Source of the DNA: Charina bottae
Taxonomy: Eukaryota; Chordata; Lepidosauria; Squamata; Charinaidae
Assembly: GCA_023362775.1 (NCBI GenBank)
Contig: JALMGJ010000004.1
Span: 85,081,298 to 85,145,297, forward strand
DNA: 64,000 bases
Direction of reading: 5' to 3'
Part shown: in pieces, positions 54,576 to 64,000 of the stretch
Numbering within the stretch: the first letter of the stretch is position 1
Layout of the letters: each line of letters starts with the position of its first letter
Notes under the pieces: generated by a model
Databases searched by the model: none
The model's input: the letters and a program-made list of their open reading frames with translations, nothing else
What the model was told of the DNA's origin: nothing
Made by a program: the position numbers and the translations under genes

Positions 54576-57246
54576 ACCTCAGCTTTTGAGTGCCATTGTT
54601 TTTTAGTTCTTTTATAAGAATAGGCATTTAGCTATTTTTTATAGCGCCAAACTTAAAGTATGTATGCATGTATTTGTTCAGTATTTAATCCTTCTGTTCC
54701 TACCTTATCTGCAATGTTTCTCTGTTTTTCTTCTTATGCTATGCTTGCTACACTCTAAGTCTCTGTGGGACATTTAGGTCTCTGGCTCATTTCTACTTTT
54801 ATTTGATGTGACTCAGAGAGGAATTTCATCTTTTGTCAGCTTTCTCAAATTGTTTCTGGACTTCTGTGTTCTTTTGTGATTCTCCCCTTGCTGGACAGAA
54901 ACCTGACTAGTGTTCATCAATACTTCTCTTGCTTGTCTGACAGGATGCTCCTCCTAGATAACACATTCAGACAACTTTACACTTTCACTGTGGTGAAACT
55001 TTGAAGCATGAATATTCTAACAGTCAGAATGATAAAACATTAAATGAAAATAGAAAGTACCACAAAATAATTTATTTTTAAATGTTTAACAAATTGGCTG
55101 CATTTATTAATGATCAAGGATTCTCATCACTGACCTTTTTTTATGTACTGCCTAAATCAGTACCATCACAGAACCAATGATAGCATCCTTATCATTTGGA
55201 GGCATTTTTCAGTAGTAGTGAAGATTACTGAGATCCATGTAAATATATTAGCATCATTTCTGTATCATTGCCACTTGGACTTTACTCAAAAGCTAATCCT
55301 CAGCACCATAAATTATTTACAAATCCTTTTCCTTTAGTAAATATGGAGATATATGCATCAATAGTCATTGAGAAGATAGTAGAATTTGACGCATATTCTC
55401 TTCAGCTCTGTTTTTCTTTTGAATTTTTGGGGAAAAAATTCTGTTAACTCATTTTCCAATGAACTCTTATGAAATGAAATACTGATTTCTATAATTAAAC
55501 ATTTATTTACTGAGAAAAGCAGTCTAGTTGCACATGTACCAGCATTGTGTCTGTGATCCCTTATAATCAGGATTAGTAACAGTAATTAATGAGATGACTG
55601 ACTTCCATTGTGACATTAAAGCAATGCATCCATTTCAAAGATGTGTGCAAAAGCACCCCTGACAACACTGCTAGATAATATGTATTTCCAATGACTGTAA
55701 GGCTGTATTATTGATACAGAACATTATTAATTTTTTCCTCTTGTCTATTGGAGAGAGAAGGGTCTTATCAGGTACGATTTCTAGTTTCTGTAAATTGCAA
55801 AGGGGTTGACAAATAACCACCAGATTTGCAGGTTTCATGATAGGTATGAACTTCAGAGTTGGCATTTGCCAGATGGTATTAACAACATTAATCAGATGAC
55901 ATTTTGTAATCTGATCCACTTCATTGGAAAAGTATAATTATAATATTAGTCAGTTATGATCAGGAAAATTTGAAATATTTCTCAATATTACTTTTAAAAT
56001 GCATTTTCAAGGTATATTAGGAAACTGGAGAAGAAAAGAATAGTGTGCCTTGCCAACTGTAAGCACCAACACATTTACAGAGCTATTGCTGGAAGACAAA
56101 AACTAGATTGCCCCAATTCCATCCCAAATATCTAACTGATGTTCCTTAAAAACCCATTATAGCAAGATCCCTGGCAAAGGGGATTTAAAAAAAAGACTAC
56201 AATTTTCCATATGAAAATTAATTAGTTACACATAACACAACAATAAAGGTGGGATAAAAATTAAATAAATAAATAAATACTATACTGACACTATTAAGTT
56301 CATGTAGAACTGAAAACACAAGTTAATGTTATAGTGTTTAATGTTAGTAACCTTTGTTTCATGGGGGGTTTAAATGGTTACCTTTTAAATCTATGATTGT
56401 TCTCCTAGGCCATTACTTCTGAATAAAATGTTTAGAAATCAACCTCCAAGGACTTTACTGGAACATTCTAGAACAAATTTGCCTGAAGCAACTTGTAGCA
56501 TGGAATATTCAAGCACAAGCCAGCAAATCTCTGTAGGTTAAACAAAACTTTTCTAAAAAGTTTGAGGCAACACAAATCTTTCTGTTTCAAAATATAAAAC
56601 AGGAAAATATAGGATTATGCATGAGTTGTTAGTTTCATCAGATAGATGCCAAGTTTATACAAGCACTTGTGGCATATACAAATATTGAAAGAGACATTTA
56701 TTATTAGTTTAAAAGTCAGTATGGAGACGATACATTGCTGCATAGTTAAATGTCAGCAAAAAAAAAGTTTGGATTAGGAAAGTAAGGAAACCTTAAGTGG
56801 TTTGGGAAGAGAAAAAGAGGAAAACACCAGCTTGACCCCATGTTATCCTTAGGTACAATTTATTCACATTTCACAGAGATACATGTGATTTCTAAAGATT
56901 GTTCAATTGAAGCTCTACATTCCTAAAAAGGCTCATTTTAACTATGGAGGATAGAAAAATGCAGGAACTGCATTTTGGTAAAGTAGCTTGAAATTATGTA
57001 TGTGCCATCTGAGTGATGGCGATTATCAACAGAATTAAAGGACAGATGAGGCCACAATAGAACCATTATAGAGCACTGTAGTACAATTTCCTTATTAGTT
57101 ACATGTAGGGATTATATGTTAAAAAAAACCTTGGGTTGGGAACCAAATTGTATTCATATGTATCTAAAACTAAAGCTAGAAAAAGAAGGTAACTAAACTT
57201 CCTGACTGCATGCCAATGAAGTGTTGTTGTTATTTAATTAGAGACT
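54576..57246. other. No gene recognised; possible conserved patches
   Basis: 2.7 kb of AT-rich DNA with no repeats I recognise except an (AAAT)n run near 56263-56279. About 55130-55340 and 55600-55920 look complex and repeat-free, with ATTATTAATTTT and ATTAATCAGATGA words. Confidence 0.3.
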
Positions 57247-57487
57247 AAATAAATATTTAGGGTATAAATATACCGTGGAGAAGAAGCCGATGCTAGGGAA
57301 AGTGGAAGGCAAAAGGAAGAGGGGCCGACCAAGGGCAAGATGGATGGATGATATTCTGGAGGTGACAGACTCAACCGTGGGGGAGCTGGGGATGGTGACG
57401 GCCGACAGGAAGCTCTGGCGTGGGCTGGTCCATGAAGTCACGAAGAGTCGGAAGTGACTGAACAAATAAACAACACAAATAAATATT
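57247..57487 (+). mobile_element. RTE/BovB-like 3' end fragment with target-site duplication
   Basis: The plus frame (57275-57457) reads KRKRGRPRARWMDDILEV then LGMVTADRKLW and GLVHEVTKSRK, paralogous to the end of the intact BovB ORF but clearly a different lineage. The short insert is flanked by AAATAAATATT at 57247-57257 and 57477-57487. That word is low in complexity, so the duplication is likely but not proven. The minus-strand copy at 31715-31835 belongs to the same lineage. Confidence 0.8.
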
Positions 57488-58899
57488 AACAGAACCTTCT
57501 TTGTAGTTAGATATTACTAAAGTAGTCAAAGGAATGCATCATTTGGGAAAGGCTGTAATCAAGTACACCTGCTTGCCTAACAGTTCAGGTGTAAATTCAG
57601 GTTAATGGTCAGTATCATCCATTCTTAGCCAAGCTTTGAATTTGTTTGCAAACTTCCAGAAGGTATCAGAGTCTCCTAATCTTTTTCCAAATCCTTTTCT
57701 TTAGGAGCCACCTGGGTTCCCTCTCTTCCACTAGGCACTGTTCTACAAATTAAAGAAGAAGAAGCAGAATGCTTACCAACTAGCCTATAGATACAAAATA
57801 CCTAACCAAACAACATGGTGTCTTTCAACAACATTTCAAACCGTGATGAATATTCCATCTAATACTGTTTTTGAATGTAACAATCCAGCAAAGAAGGAAA
57901 GGCAACTTCATTTGGATTCTATTCAATAAATTTTATTTACACTGATATTCATGATGCTGCTATCATAGGAATGTTCTAGAACACGTGGAAAATGTTAACC
58001 AATCAGTGTTCCCCTTAGTAGTCTCTAAGCTGACCAAAAGCTGAGTGTCTTTGGAGCCTGTCCATGGTTCCTAGTCTTAGTGCACTGAGTTGTAATGTAA
58101 CAAAAAACCCATTAACTCCTCCCTCCTCCAAAATAAAAGAAGATTAGATATATAAAGGTTTATACAAAGTGAAATTCCCAAACTGAAACTCCCAGGATTC
58201 TGCTAGTGGAATGAAAAAGACACTAGGAATCCCTCAAATGCACATTACTATCAAGCACCTTTGTTGTTATTCCAATTGCAAAGATAAGTTACAAAATGCA
58301 TCCTGAGTGTGTGACAGTACACCATGTATACTCCTTAGTTGGCAGAATGTGAACAATATGTTGGCTTGCAAAATAGTGCCTAGATTAGGCAGCCTAGCTT
58401 GCATAGAATAGCTAGGGCATGATGGGGTAAAACAGGACTTTAGTTGCATTTATGACATACTGGCCCAAATGAGCCAGAACTGACCAGTACTGTCCCTACT
58501 GTACCATTAGAAGAGGTACAATGAAGGCTGGCAGCTACATCTACACATTTCTGTCTTATTAAATGCATGACATGAAAGCTTTGCTTGACCAAAGCCGTAA
58601 CAAAGGCTGGAAGTCAATTATTATGGGTGGTGACCATGGCATAAAGGGCACAGGACTTTCCACCGCTATGGAAAACAATACTAGAGGTGATTAGCATGGA
58701 TAGTCCCAAACAGAAGCGGTCTTTGGTTATTCCAGCCTTAACCCTTTTATGTGCATGACAGTAGCAGAATAGAGATGCAAAGTAGGATATCAGGTGATCT
58801 CTCCTCTTTTCTGCACCATGAAGGAAACAGTTTGGTATATGGGATTATATATCCTACAAATTTGATAACCTGGTAACCATTTAGTATTATCAGTAATCA
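57488..58899. other. No gene or repeat recognised
   Basis: AT-rich DNA without interpretable signal. Confidence 0.45.
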
Positions 58900-60120
58900 A
58901 TCCAAAATTAAATTACTGTTAGCAAAACATATGGTTCTACTAGTGGCAAATACAGTACAATCTTATTTACAACTAGTAACAAATGTGTAAATTTCACCTG
59001 GTTGTCCAGGAATGGCCTAATGAGGAGATTTAGCATCTTGGTACAAGTGTTTCCATAGAAATTACAATAGAGTAAAATGTGAGTCAATAATTCAATATTC
59101 CCAGACTGACAGGGGCAAATCCTTTTTTCAAAGGGGGTTTTCTGGAACCTGTCCTCCATATGGCTGATAACAAAATAGCAAGTGGCAATAATTTGAAAAT
59201 CCTATGGGGCTTGTTGTTGTTGTTAGAAGTCAGGGCCAGTTTAAAACAGATCTTACAACATACTGATTTTATTCTGTGTGGTATTTTGCAGGTCTACATC
59301 AAAGGTCTTTTGTTTAAGAACTGACATAGCCTGTTCTTGCCCCAAAGTCAATAGCATCTCTAGTGCAAATCCTAATTTCCAAAGTTTATCTCCAATTGGC
59401 TGTTTCCAGGAAGATTGGTAGATTAATGGAGATTAATTTTAGCCGGTATTTGAAAACACTTAGCATTCCCTTGCTTCAACTTTTAGCAGCCCTTGCTTTC
59501 AGCCATAGGGCTGCATTAGGAATGTATCTTGCTATTTGAAGCAGCTTTCATGAAAAAAGTAATTTGTACTCTTTTTAGCTTAACATAATTCATATCTGGA
59601 TTTAACTGAGCCCCATCCAAGAGCTGGGCCAACAGTTTGGCCTCAAATAGTTGCAGAGCTGCTGGAATACTTTGCACATCCCAGAGTGAAAAAGGACAAA
59701 CTGCTGCAGAACTCCAAGGACGGGTTGTAAGTACCACTCATTCAGTGCCATCACTAGTTTGAACAGTCACTGAATGAGAGAACATTAACCACGGACCACC
59801 TGTACTGTTGTTTACCAACTTGGAGAAGATGTTCTTTATTTAAATACTCCAGTATTGCATTGATGTACTAGTTAAATAATGGTGGGGTAGGATGCAGCCT
59901 TGCTTAACTCCACCACTAGTTGGAACTATGTCTGACAGGTGATCTGTATCTGTCTGGTGTTCACATGAAGCACATATAAAAGGGTGAAAAGCCATTGGTC
60001 AATTACAGAAAATTTAAATTTGTGTTCAAGAGTTTCTGTGGAAATTGAATCAAAGATCTGTTTAAAATCTAAAAGCAAACCAAATAAAGCTGACTTAGAG
60101 ACCGAGTCTATTTTTCAATC
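58900..60120 (-). mobile_element. Decayed LINE relic, unassigned lineage
   Basis: On the minus strand, RT motif A reads LLLDFKQIFDSI (near 60035-60075), motif B reads GVKQGCIL (near 59890-59912), followed by LFN-stop-YINAILEYLN. Then come a segment with LQLFEAKLLAQLLDGAQ (near 59600-59660) and the C-terminal CPCQSGNIELLTHILLYC patch (59120-59060). Stops and frameshifts are scattered through it. This order is typical of a LINE with a C-terminal cysteine patch; I cannot fix the clade. Confidence 0.65.
58908..59159 (-). pseudogene. C-terminal cysteine-patch fragment of that LINE
   Basis: 83 residues, with CPCQSGNIELLTHILLYC near residues 15-32. It is homologous to the 44827-44576 frame. It lies in the right place and orientation downstream of the RT motifs at 59900-60070. 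Confidence 0.55.
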
Positions 60121-60139
60121 AGTGGGGAGTGTAAGACCC

Positions 60140-60205
60140 TGGTCTTTTTTTTAAATTTTTTTAATTTTTTTATTTTTTTATTTTTTTTTTATTTTTACTT
60201 TTTTT
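60140..60205 (+). repeat. T-rich low-complexity tract
   Basis: Long T-runs with single A interruptions lie between the minus-strand LINE relic and the plus-strand fragment. Confidence 0.9.
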
Positions 60206-60510
60206 TAATGGTGCTATGGACTTTGAAGAAGCACGAGTACAGGGTGAAAGGGAGAAAAGAGCTAAAAGGAAGGCACATCAGGCAAACCCTCATCATGACC
60301 GTCTCCCACCCGGAAACCTATGCCCTCACTGTGGGAGGTTGTGCGGATCCAGAATTGGCCTTTATAGCCACTTACAGATCCACTGTTAAAATTTTACCTT
60401 TGGAAGACAATCTTACTCGGCTACGAGTGATCGCCAATGATGATGAAGACCCTGGTAGAATACATCCTGCTCTGAATCCTGGTAACTCATTTGCTATAAC
60501 TGGCTTCCAA
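60206..60510 (+). pseudogene. Zinc-finger-bearing LINE fragment (C-terminal)
   Basis: In the frame starting GCACGAGTACAG (60229), the text reads a basic ERERAKRKAHQANPHH segment, then CPHCGRLCGSRIGLYSHLQI, a CX2C...HX3-4H finger of the type found at the ends of some LINE proteins. A 103-residue open frame in another phase (60208-60519) also covers this region but shows no domain. The clade is not fixed. Confidence 0.45.
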
Positions 60511-60959
60511 CCAATTTAAACATTTCCAGTAAATATCTCTATGTATATCTAAAGAGACTCATTGGGTCCACAATGATATATAAACAGCTATTCTTTGCAG
60601 GTGTTATTAAATGGCCAAAGTCAAAGTTTCATGTACAGTTACCTTGATTTCTAATTATCTCTAGATTAATACATAAAACATATAATAGTGTAAAATTAGG
60701 GATATTTGGTTGTACTTATATCCATTTCATGTACACTGTATCCTATGCATTGTTTCTTTTCCATTGAAGATCACAATAGTGGGCATATTTTGCTGAGGAA
60801 CAGCCAGTGAGAATGGTTGTTCTAAACTCACTCTGTTTAGTCATTTAATTAGGTAAAAGAGAAGGAAGTTATGTATAGGTATAAACAATTGTGAACTTTT
60901 ACTGAATATTAGGATGTACATTAAGGAAGCTCACATTCATTGGGCAGGAAGGTGTGAGA
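60511..60959. other. No gene or repeat recognised
   Basis: AT-rich spacer. Confidence 0.4.
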
Positions 60960-60974
60960 TATTTCAATCTGGAG

Positions 60975-61341
60975 GCCTGGAGTGGCGACAAGGCAAGGCT
61001 CAGGGTCTGGGTCCAGAGCAGACTCTCGGGGCATTGGTGTGCTGAGTTTAGAACGGTTGTCTCCAGCAACCTGTGCAGGCTTCATTGCCTTTTTATTCTT
61101 GCGATTTTTGCACCATTTGTGGGTGGGAGCCAATCGCACCTTGTGCTGCTTGGCCCACCTTTCCCACCTCCTTTCTCGCGCGCTGATAGGTGGAGGTAGT
61201 TCTTCCTCCTGGCTTTCCCCAATCAGTGGCTCTGAATCTGACCCACTACCTGATTTGAATTTCGCGCCTTCCCCGCTCTTTCCCGCTCTTTCCCTTACCG
61301 GCCCTTCCTCCTCTAACTCGGACTCAGCCTCCATCCTGACA
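60975..61341 (-). mobile_element. LTR fragment of the 16716-17678 family
   Basis: The right end (minus-strand start) is TGTCAGGATGGAGGCTGAG as in the first copy, and the CCAATCAGTGGCTC and CGCGCTGATAGGTGG segments match. Only about one unit of the 36 bp repeat is present (near 60980-61015), and the 5' LTR part on the plus strand is missing. The 150-residue minus-strand frame here reads like that of the first copy (MEAESELEEEG, LIGESQ, PPISARER), which shows common ancestry. No known protein domain. Confidence 0.65.
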
Positions 61342-63734
61342 GCTATGTGTCGAACTTCATTATTTATTTCCACAAGTTGCAGTTAAATGACAATGCAGTA
61401 TCTCCTGTTATCACTTAAACTAGATCACACATATTCTTGAGACTTTAACATACATGGCCAGGAAAACCAGCATTAATGGAAGCAACATGATTTCACCAAA
61501 GATGTAAGAATCTGGAGTGGGGGAGAGAGATTGTTCAGGTCACTATAAATGTGGCAGTAATATCATAGGTCTCATATGTAAGGTTCTACTGAATCTCTGC
61601 TGGATTACCAAAAACTCTTTTGTTTTTCTATTTTTAAAAAGTTAAATGCTAGGCTGCATAATACATTTGAAAGATTGTTTTGTGAAGCAGTCAAAGTGTT
61701 CTTGCAACATACTGGTTGAAGCAGAAACATGGATATATTTTTTATGGTTTGGCACAGTCACTTCAAGGTCTTTTTTCCTTCTTTTGAGTATGCATGTAAT
61801 ACACAGAAAACACTCCTTCTAGGGTTGTTACCTAATCAAAAGCTACAACTCCCTTGACTCTCCAAGTAGCAGTTGTCAGATTCTTCAGCTGCTTAGCAGC
61901 ATATCCTTTCTAATGTTTTCCATATTAAATTCCTTTTGACTATCTTATATATTGTTTTTAGAAATATGTATACTTCTTCACAGTTGATATAAATACATTT
62001 CTCTCCTGCACAACTATTATTTATATCAGGGCATATCACAGTTGTTCCTGGGGGTGGGGGTGGGGAATAAGAAACTTATTTTTCTATCTTTTAAAAAATG
62101 TACTATTAGGAAACTTTTCTTTCTTTAACCTGAAGAAAGGTTTTGCATTTAACAATCAAATGTTCTCCTACTTGCTTGAACACCACAAATAAGTGCTTTT
62201 CAATTTTATCTGGATAGCATTCAAGTAGGTTAAAGATTCCAGCTTCATAGATCTGAGATCAGATTTTTAAAAAAATAATTACTTGAAGCAGGTAATAGTA
62301 GATCCTTAAGGAGATATTTGTAGTACAAATATAGGTTAATAGCTGTGTGAACTTTTGTAATTTCCATTCAGGCTCAGTGGAATAGGAATTATCAGCCTTC
62401 CTATAAAATACCATTGAGATGAAATGGGTTTTTGTTGAGTCTTTGGTGATGGAGATAACAGACATGCTTGTCTAGAAAAAAAAAATAGGGGCTACAAGTT
62501 CTGTCAAACAATTATCAGCCATGATTAATTCCAAGATACAGTATATTGTCATAGGATTTTACAGTAAGGATGGCCTACTTGCAGACCTGCAGCCCCTAAC
62601 CCACCAACCCCCTTTTTTTTATAGCCAGACAAAAACATGGAAAATCACAATCCCCATATGTGTGATGCAATTCCACCTACTTTGCATCATCACTCCACTC
62701 ACTGCAGTCCACAATCACTGTTCCCCCATATAAGGAGAGCTATTCAGCTATCAAAAGGTTGCCCACCCTATTTTATAGCATGGAATTTCTGCCGGGGACT
62801 AAAAATAAATGTGCTTAGTTCTCATCAATTATTTACAATTTTGCAGAAACACATAAACCAGCCTTAATTTTTGAAATTAACCAATTATCACTCCCTGCTT
62901 TAGGATCGCTGTATTTAAAATAATATTTCTTTGTTTTTCTCTATTTCTATAAGTATACCATTTGGGATAATGTCTTGTAAGTTTTTTTTAAAGAAATATG
63001 AACGCAGACTGAGATAACCTAACATCTCATTAATGCGGAAGAATCACCTTATCTCATTCGTCCTCTGCATCCATATGCTTCTTTGGTATTACATATTACC
63101 AAGCCCTTGGAGAAACTGCTCAAGGACTCATAGTAACATAGCTGGTCGGCTGTTCTTCTTCTTTGGGCTTTTTACACTTGTTCTTATTTTAAAGCTCTGC
63201 ACTCTGCTAAATAATGTATACCTTCAGATCTAAAGATAAGAGCTAGTACTTTAGAAAAGGGAAACAAATACCTTTGATGGATTATTGTCCATATTCCTTC
63301 AAACTTCTCCCTCCCCCTCAAAATATACATATTATGCCTGTCCTGCCATTCCCTTCAAAGTTAGTTTCAGCTACTGAAAGAATGGAAAATGGAAGTTAGG
63401 AAAGTAGCACTTTGTATTTTTTCAATGAAATGCTGGGAAAGCAGTTGAAAATTTCAGTGGTGCCACTAGAGCCAAACCATCTAATGAAGATTTATACAAG
63501 CATCCTCCACTCACTGTAATGGGTTGTGAGAATAACCTTGAGGAATACGAAGAATAGCCGCAACCAACACAATAGTCAGATGAGAAAAATCTCATGTAAT
63601 TTAAGAAAGGGTCTTGGACATGGACTTCCCTAATTCTCTTGAACATAAAGGCAGGGACAGGATTGGTGCATCCAGACTTGCAAGATTCTGTTACTGTAAC
63701 CTTACAATAAAAGTAGTATTAGCATTTGTTACTT
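61342..63734. other. No gene or repeat recognised
   Basis: 2.4 kb of AT-rich DNA. Near 62570-62625 a short TGGCCTACTTGCAGACCTGC patch could be hAT-like but is too short to call. Confidence 0.4.
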
Positions 63735-63739
63735 TGTCT

Positions 63740-63886
63740 ATGAAGGTTCTCAGTCATCCAGGTGGAATTGTCTGTAGCTTGAATCATGTCAACTGGATTT
63801 CTATTTTCTCAGTGGAAACGTTTTGCTCCTTATCCAAGGAGCTTCTTCAGTCTGAGCAAAGTTAGTAAGGGAATCCTAAATATGTG
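63740..63886 (-). mobile_element. PLE terminal repeat, minus orientation
   Basis: It shares CTGTAGCTTGAATCATGTCA, the GTGGAAACGTTTTGC segment and CTTCTTCAGTCTGAGC with the PLE 3' end at 49597-49690. It is the left member of an inverted pair with 63911-64000. Confidence 0.85.
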
Positions 63887-63910
63887 GATTTAGTCCTACA
63901 TATTTAATCC

Positions 63911-64000
63911 TACATATTTAGGATTCCCTTACTAACTTTGCTCAGACTGAAGAAGCTCCTTGGATAAGGAGCGAAACGTTTCCACTGAGAAAATAGAAAT
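63911..64000 (+). mobile_element. PLE terminal repeat, plus orientation, cut by right edge
   Basis: The reverse complement of 63797-63886 with one internal mismatch and one at the inner edge. The element probably continues beyond 64000. Confidence 0.85.
63941..63989 (+). ncRNA. Hammerhead-ribozyme-like motif, best copy
   Basis: Elements in order: stem I strand CTCAGA (63941-63946), CTGAAGA (63947-63953), one extra A, stem II GCTCCTT (63955-63961), loop GGAT, AAGGAGC (63966-63972), GAA (63973-63975), AC/GT for a two-pair stem III with no loop, then the U expected at the cut site and a stem I partner TC...CTGAG (63981-63989, CTGAG at 63985). The palindromic ACGT suggests the active form could need two copies pairing stem III. 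A second, inverted copy lies 63797-63886. Confidence 0.5.

Overview
The window looks like intergenic or intronic DNA from a squamate reptile, most likely a snake. I infer this from the repeat mixture: a full-length RTE-BovB LINE, several Sauria-type SINEs whose tails match BovB, CR1 and L2 LINEs, vertebrate-type L1, Penelope-like elements (PLEs), hAT and Tc1 relics, solo LTRs, and long GATA, GGAT and TGTA microsatellites. I recognise no host protein-coding gene, tRNA, rRNA or CpG-island promoter. Almost every long open frame belongs to a transposable element or lies in its shadow.

Layout. 1-7.85 kb is a nested block: an L2-type LINE (minus, cut by the left edge), then an L1 (plus) split by a full-length 3.2 kb BovB (minus) flanked by an exact 11 bp target-site duplication. 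8.4-12.6 kb holds a hAT relic, two Sauria SINEs in inverted orientation, and an old decayed BovB that was itself invaded by L2 tails. 13.3-17.9 kb holds a tRNA-derived SINE, an apparent internally deleted L1, a 72 bp inverted repeat and a solo LTR carrying a 36 bp minisatellite. 18-31.7 kb is AT-rich DNA with L2 tails, LTRs, a second decayed BovB, PLE debris, a 5'-truncated L1 and a CR1 interrupted by a solo LTR with a perfect 5 bp duplication. 31.7-48.6 kb holds a fold-back Tc1 element, CR1 copies, a complete Sauria SINE with intact Pol III boxes, microsatellites and LINE remnants. 49.6-50.8 kb is a PLE with an open GIY-YIG endonuclease frame. 50.8-63.7 kb is mostly unannotatable AT-rich DNA with a foldback element, an RTE tail, two further LINE relics and an LTR fragment. 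The last 260 bp are inverted copies of the PLE terminal repeat and run off the right edge.

How parts relate. BovB supplies the retrotransposition machinery, and the SINEs carry a tail matching its 3' end, the usual sign of parasitism. The intact-looking BovB frame has a tyrosine in place of the first catalytic aspartate of the reverse transcriptase, so this copy is probably inactive. Three different PLE-derived fragments carry hammerhead-ribozyme-like cores with the same extra nucleotide before stem II, which I consider the most interesting signal. A few TE-poor, AT-rich stretches with homeodomain-like words could be conserved regulatory elements, but that needs alignment to other genomes.
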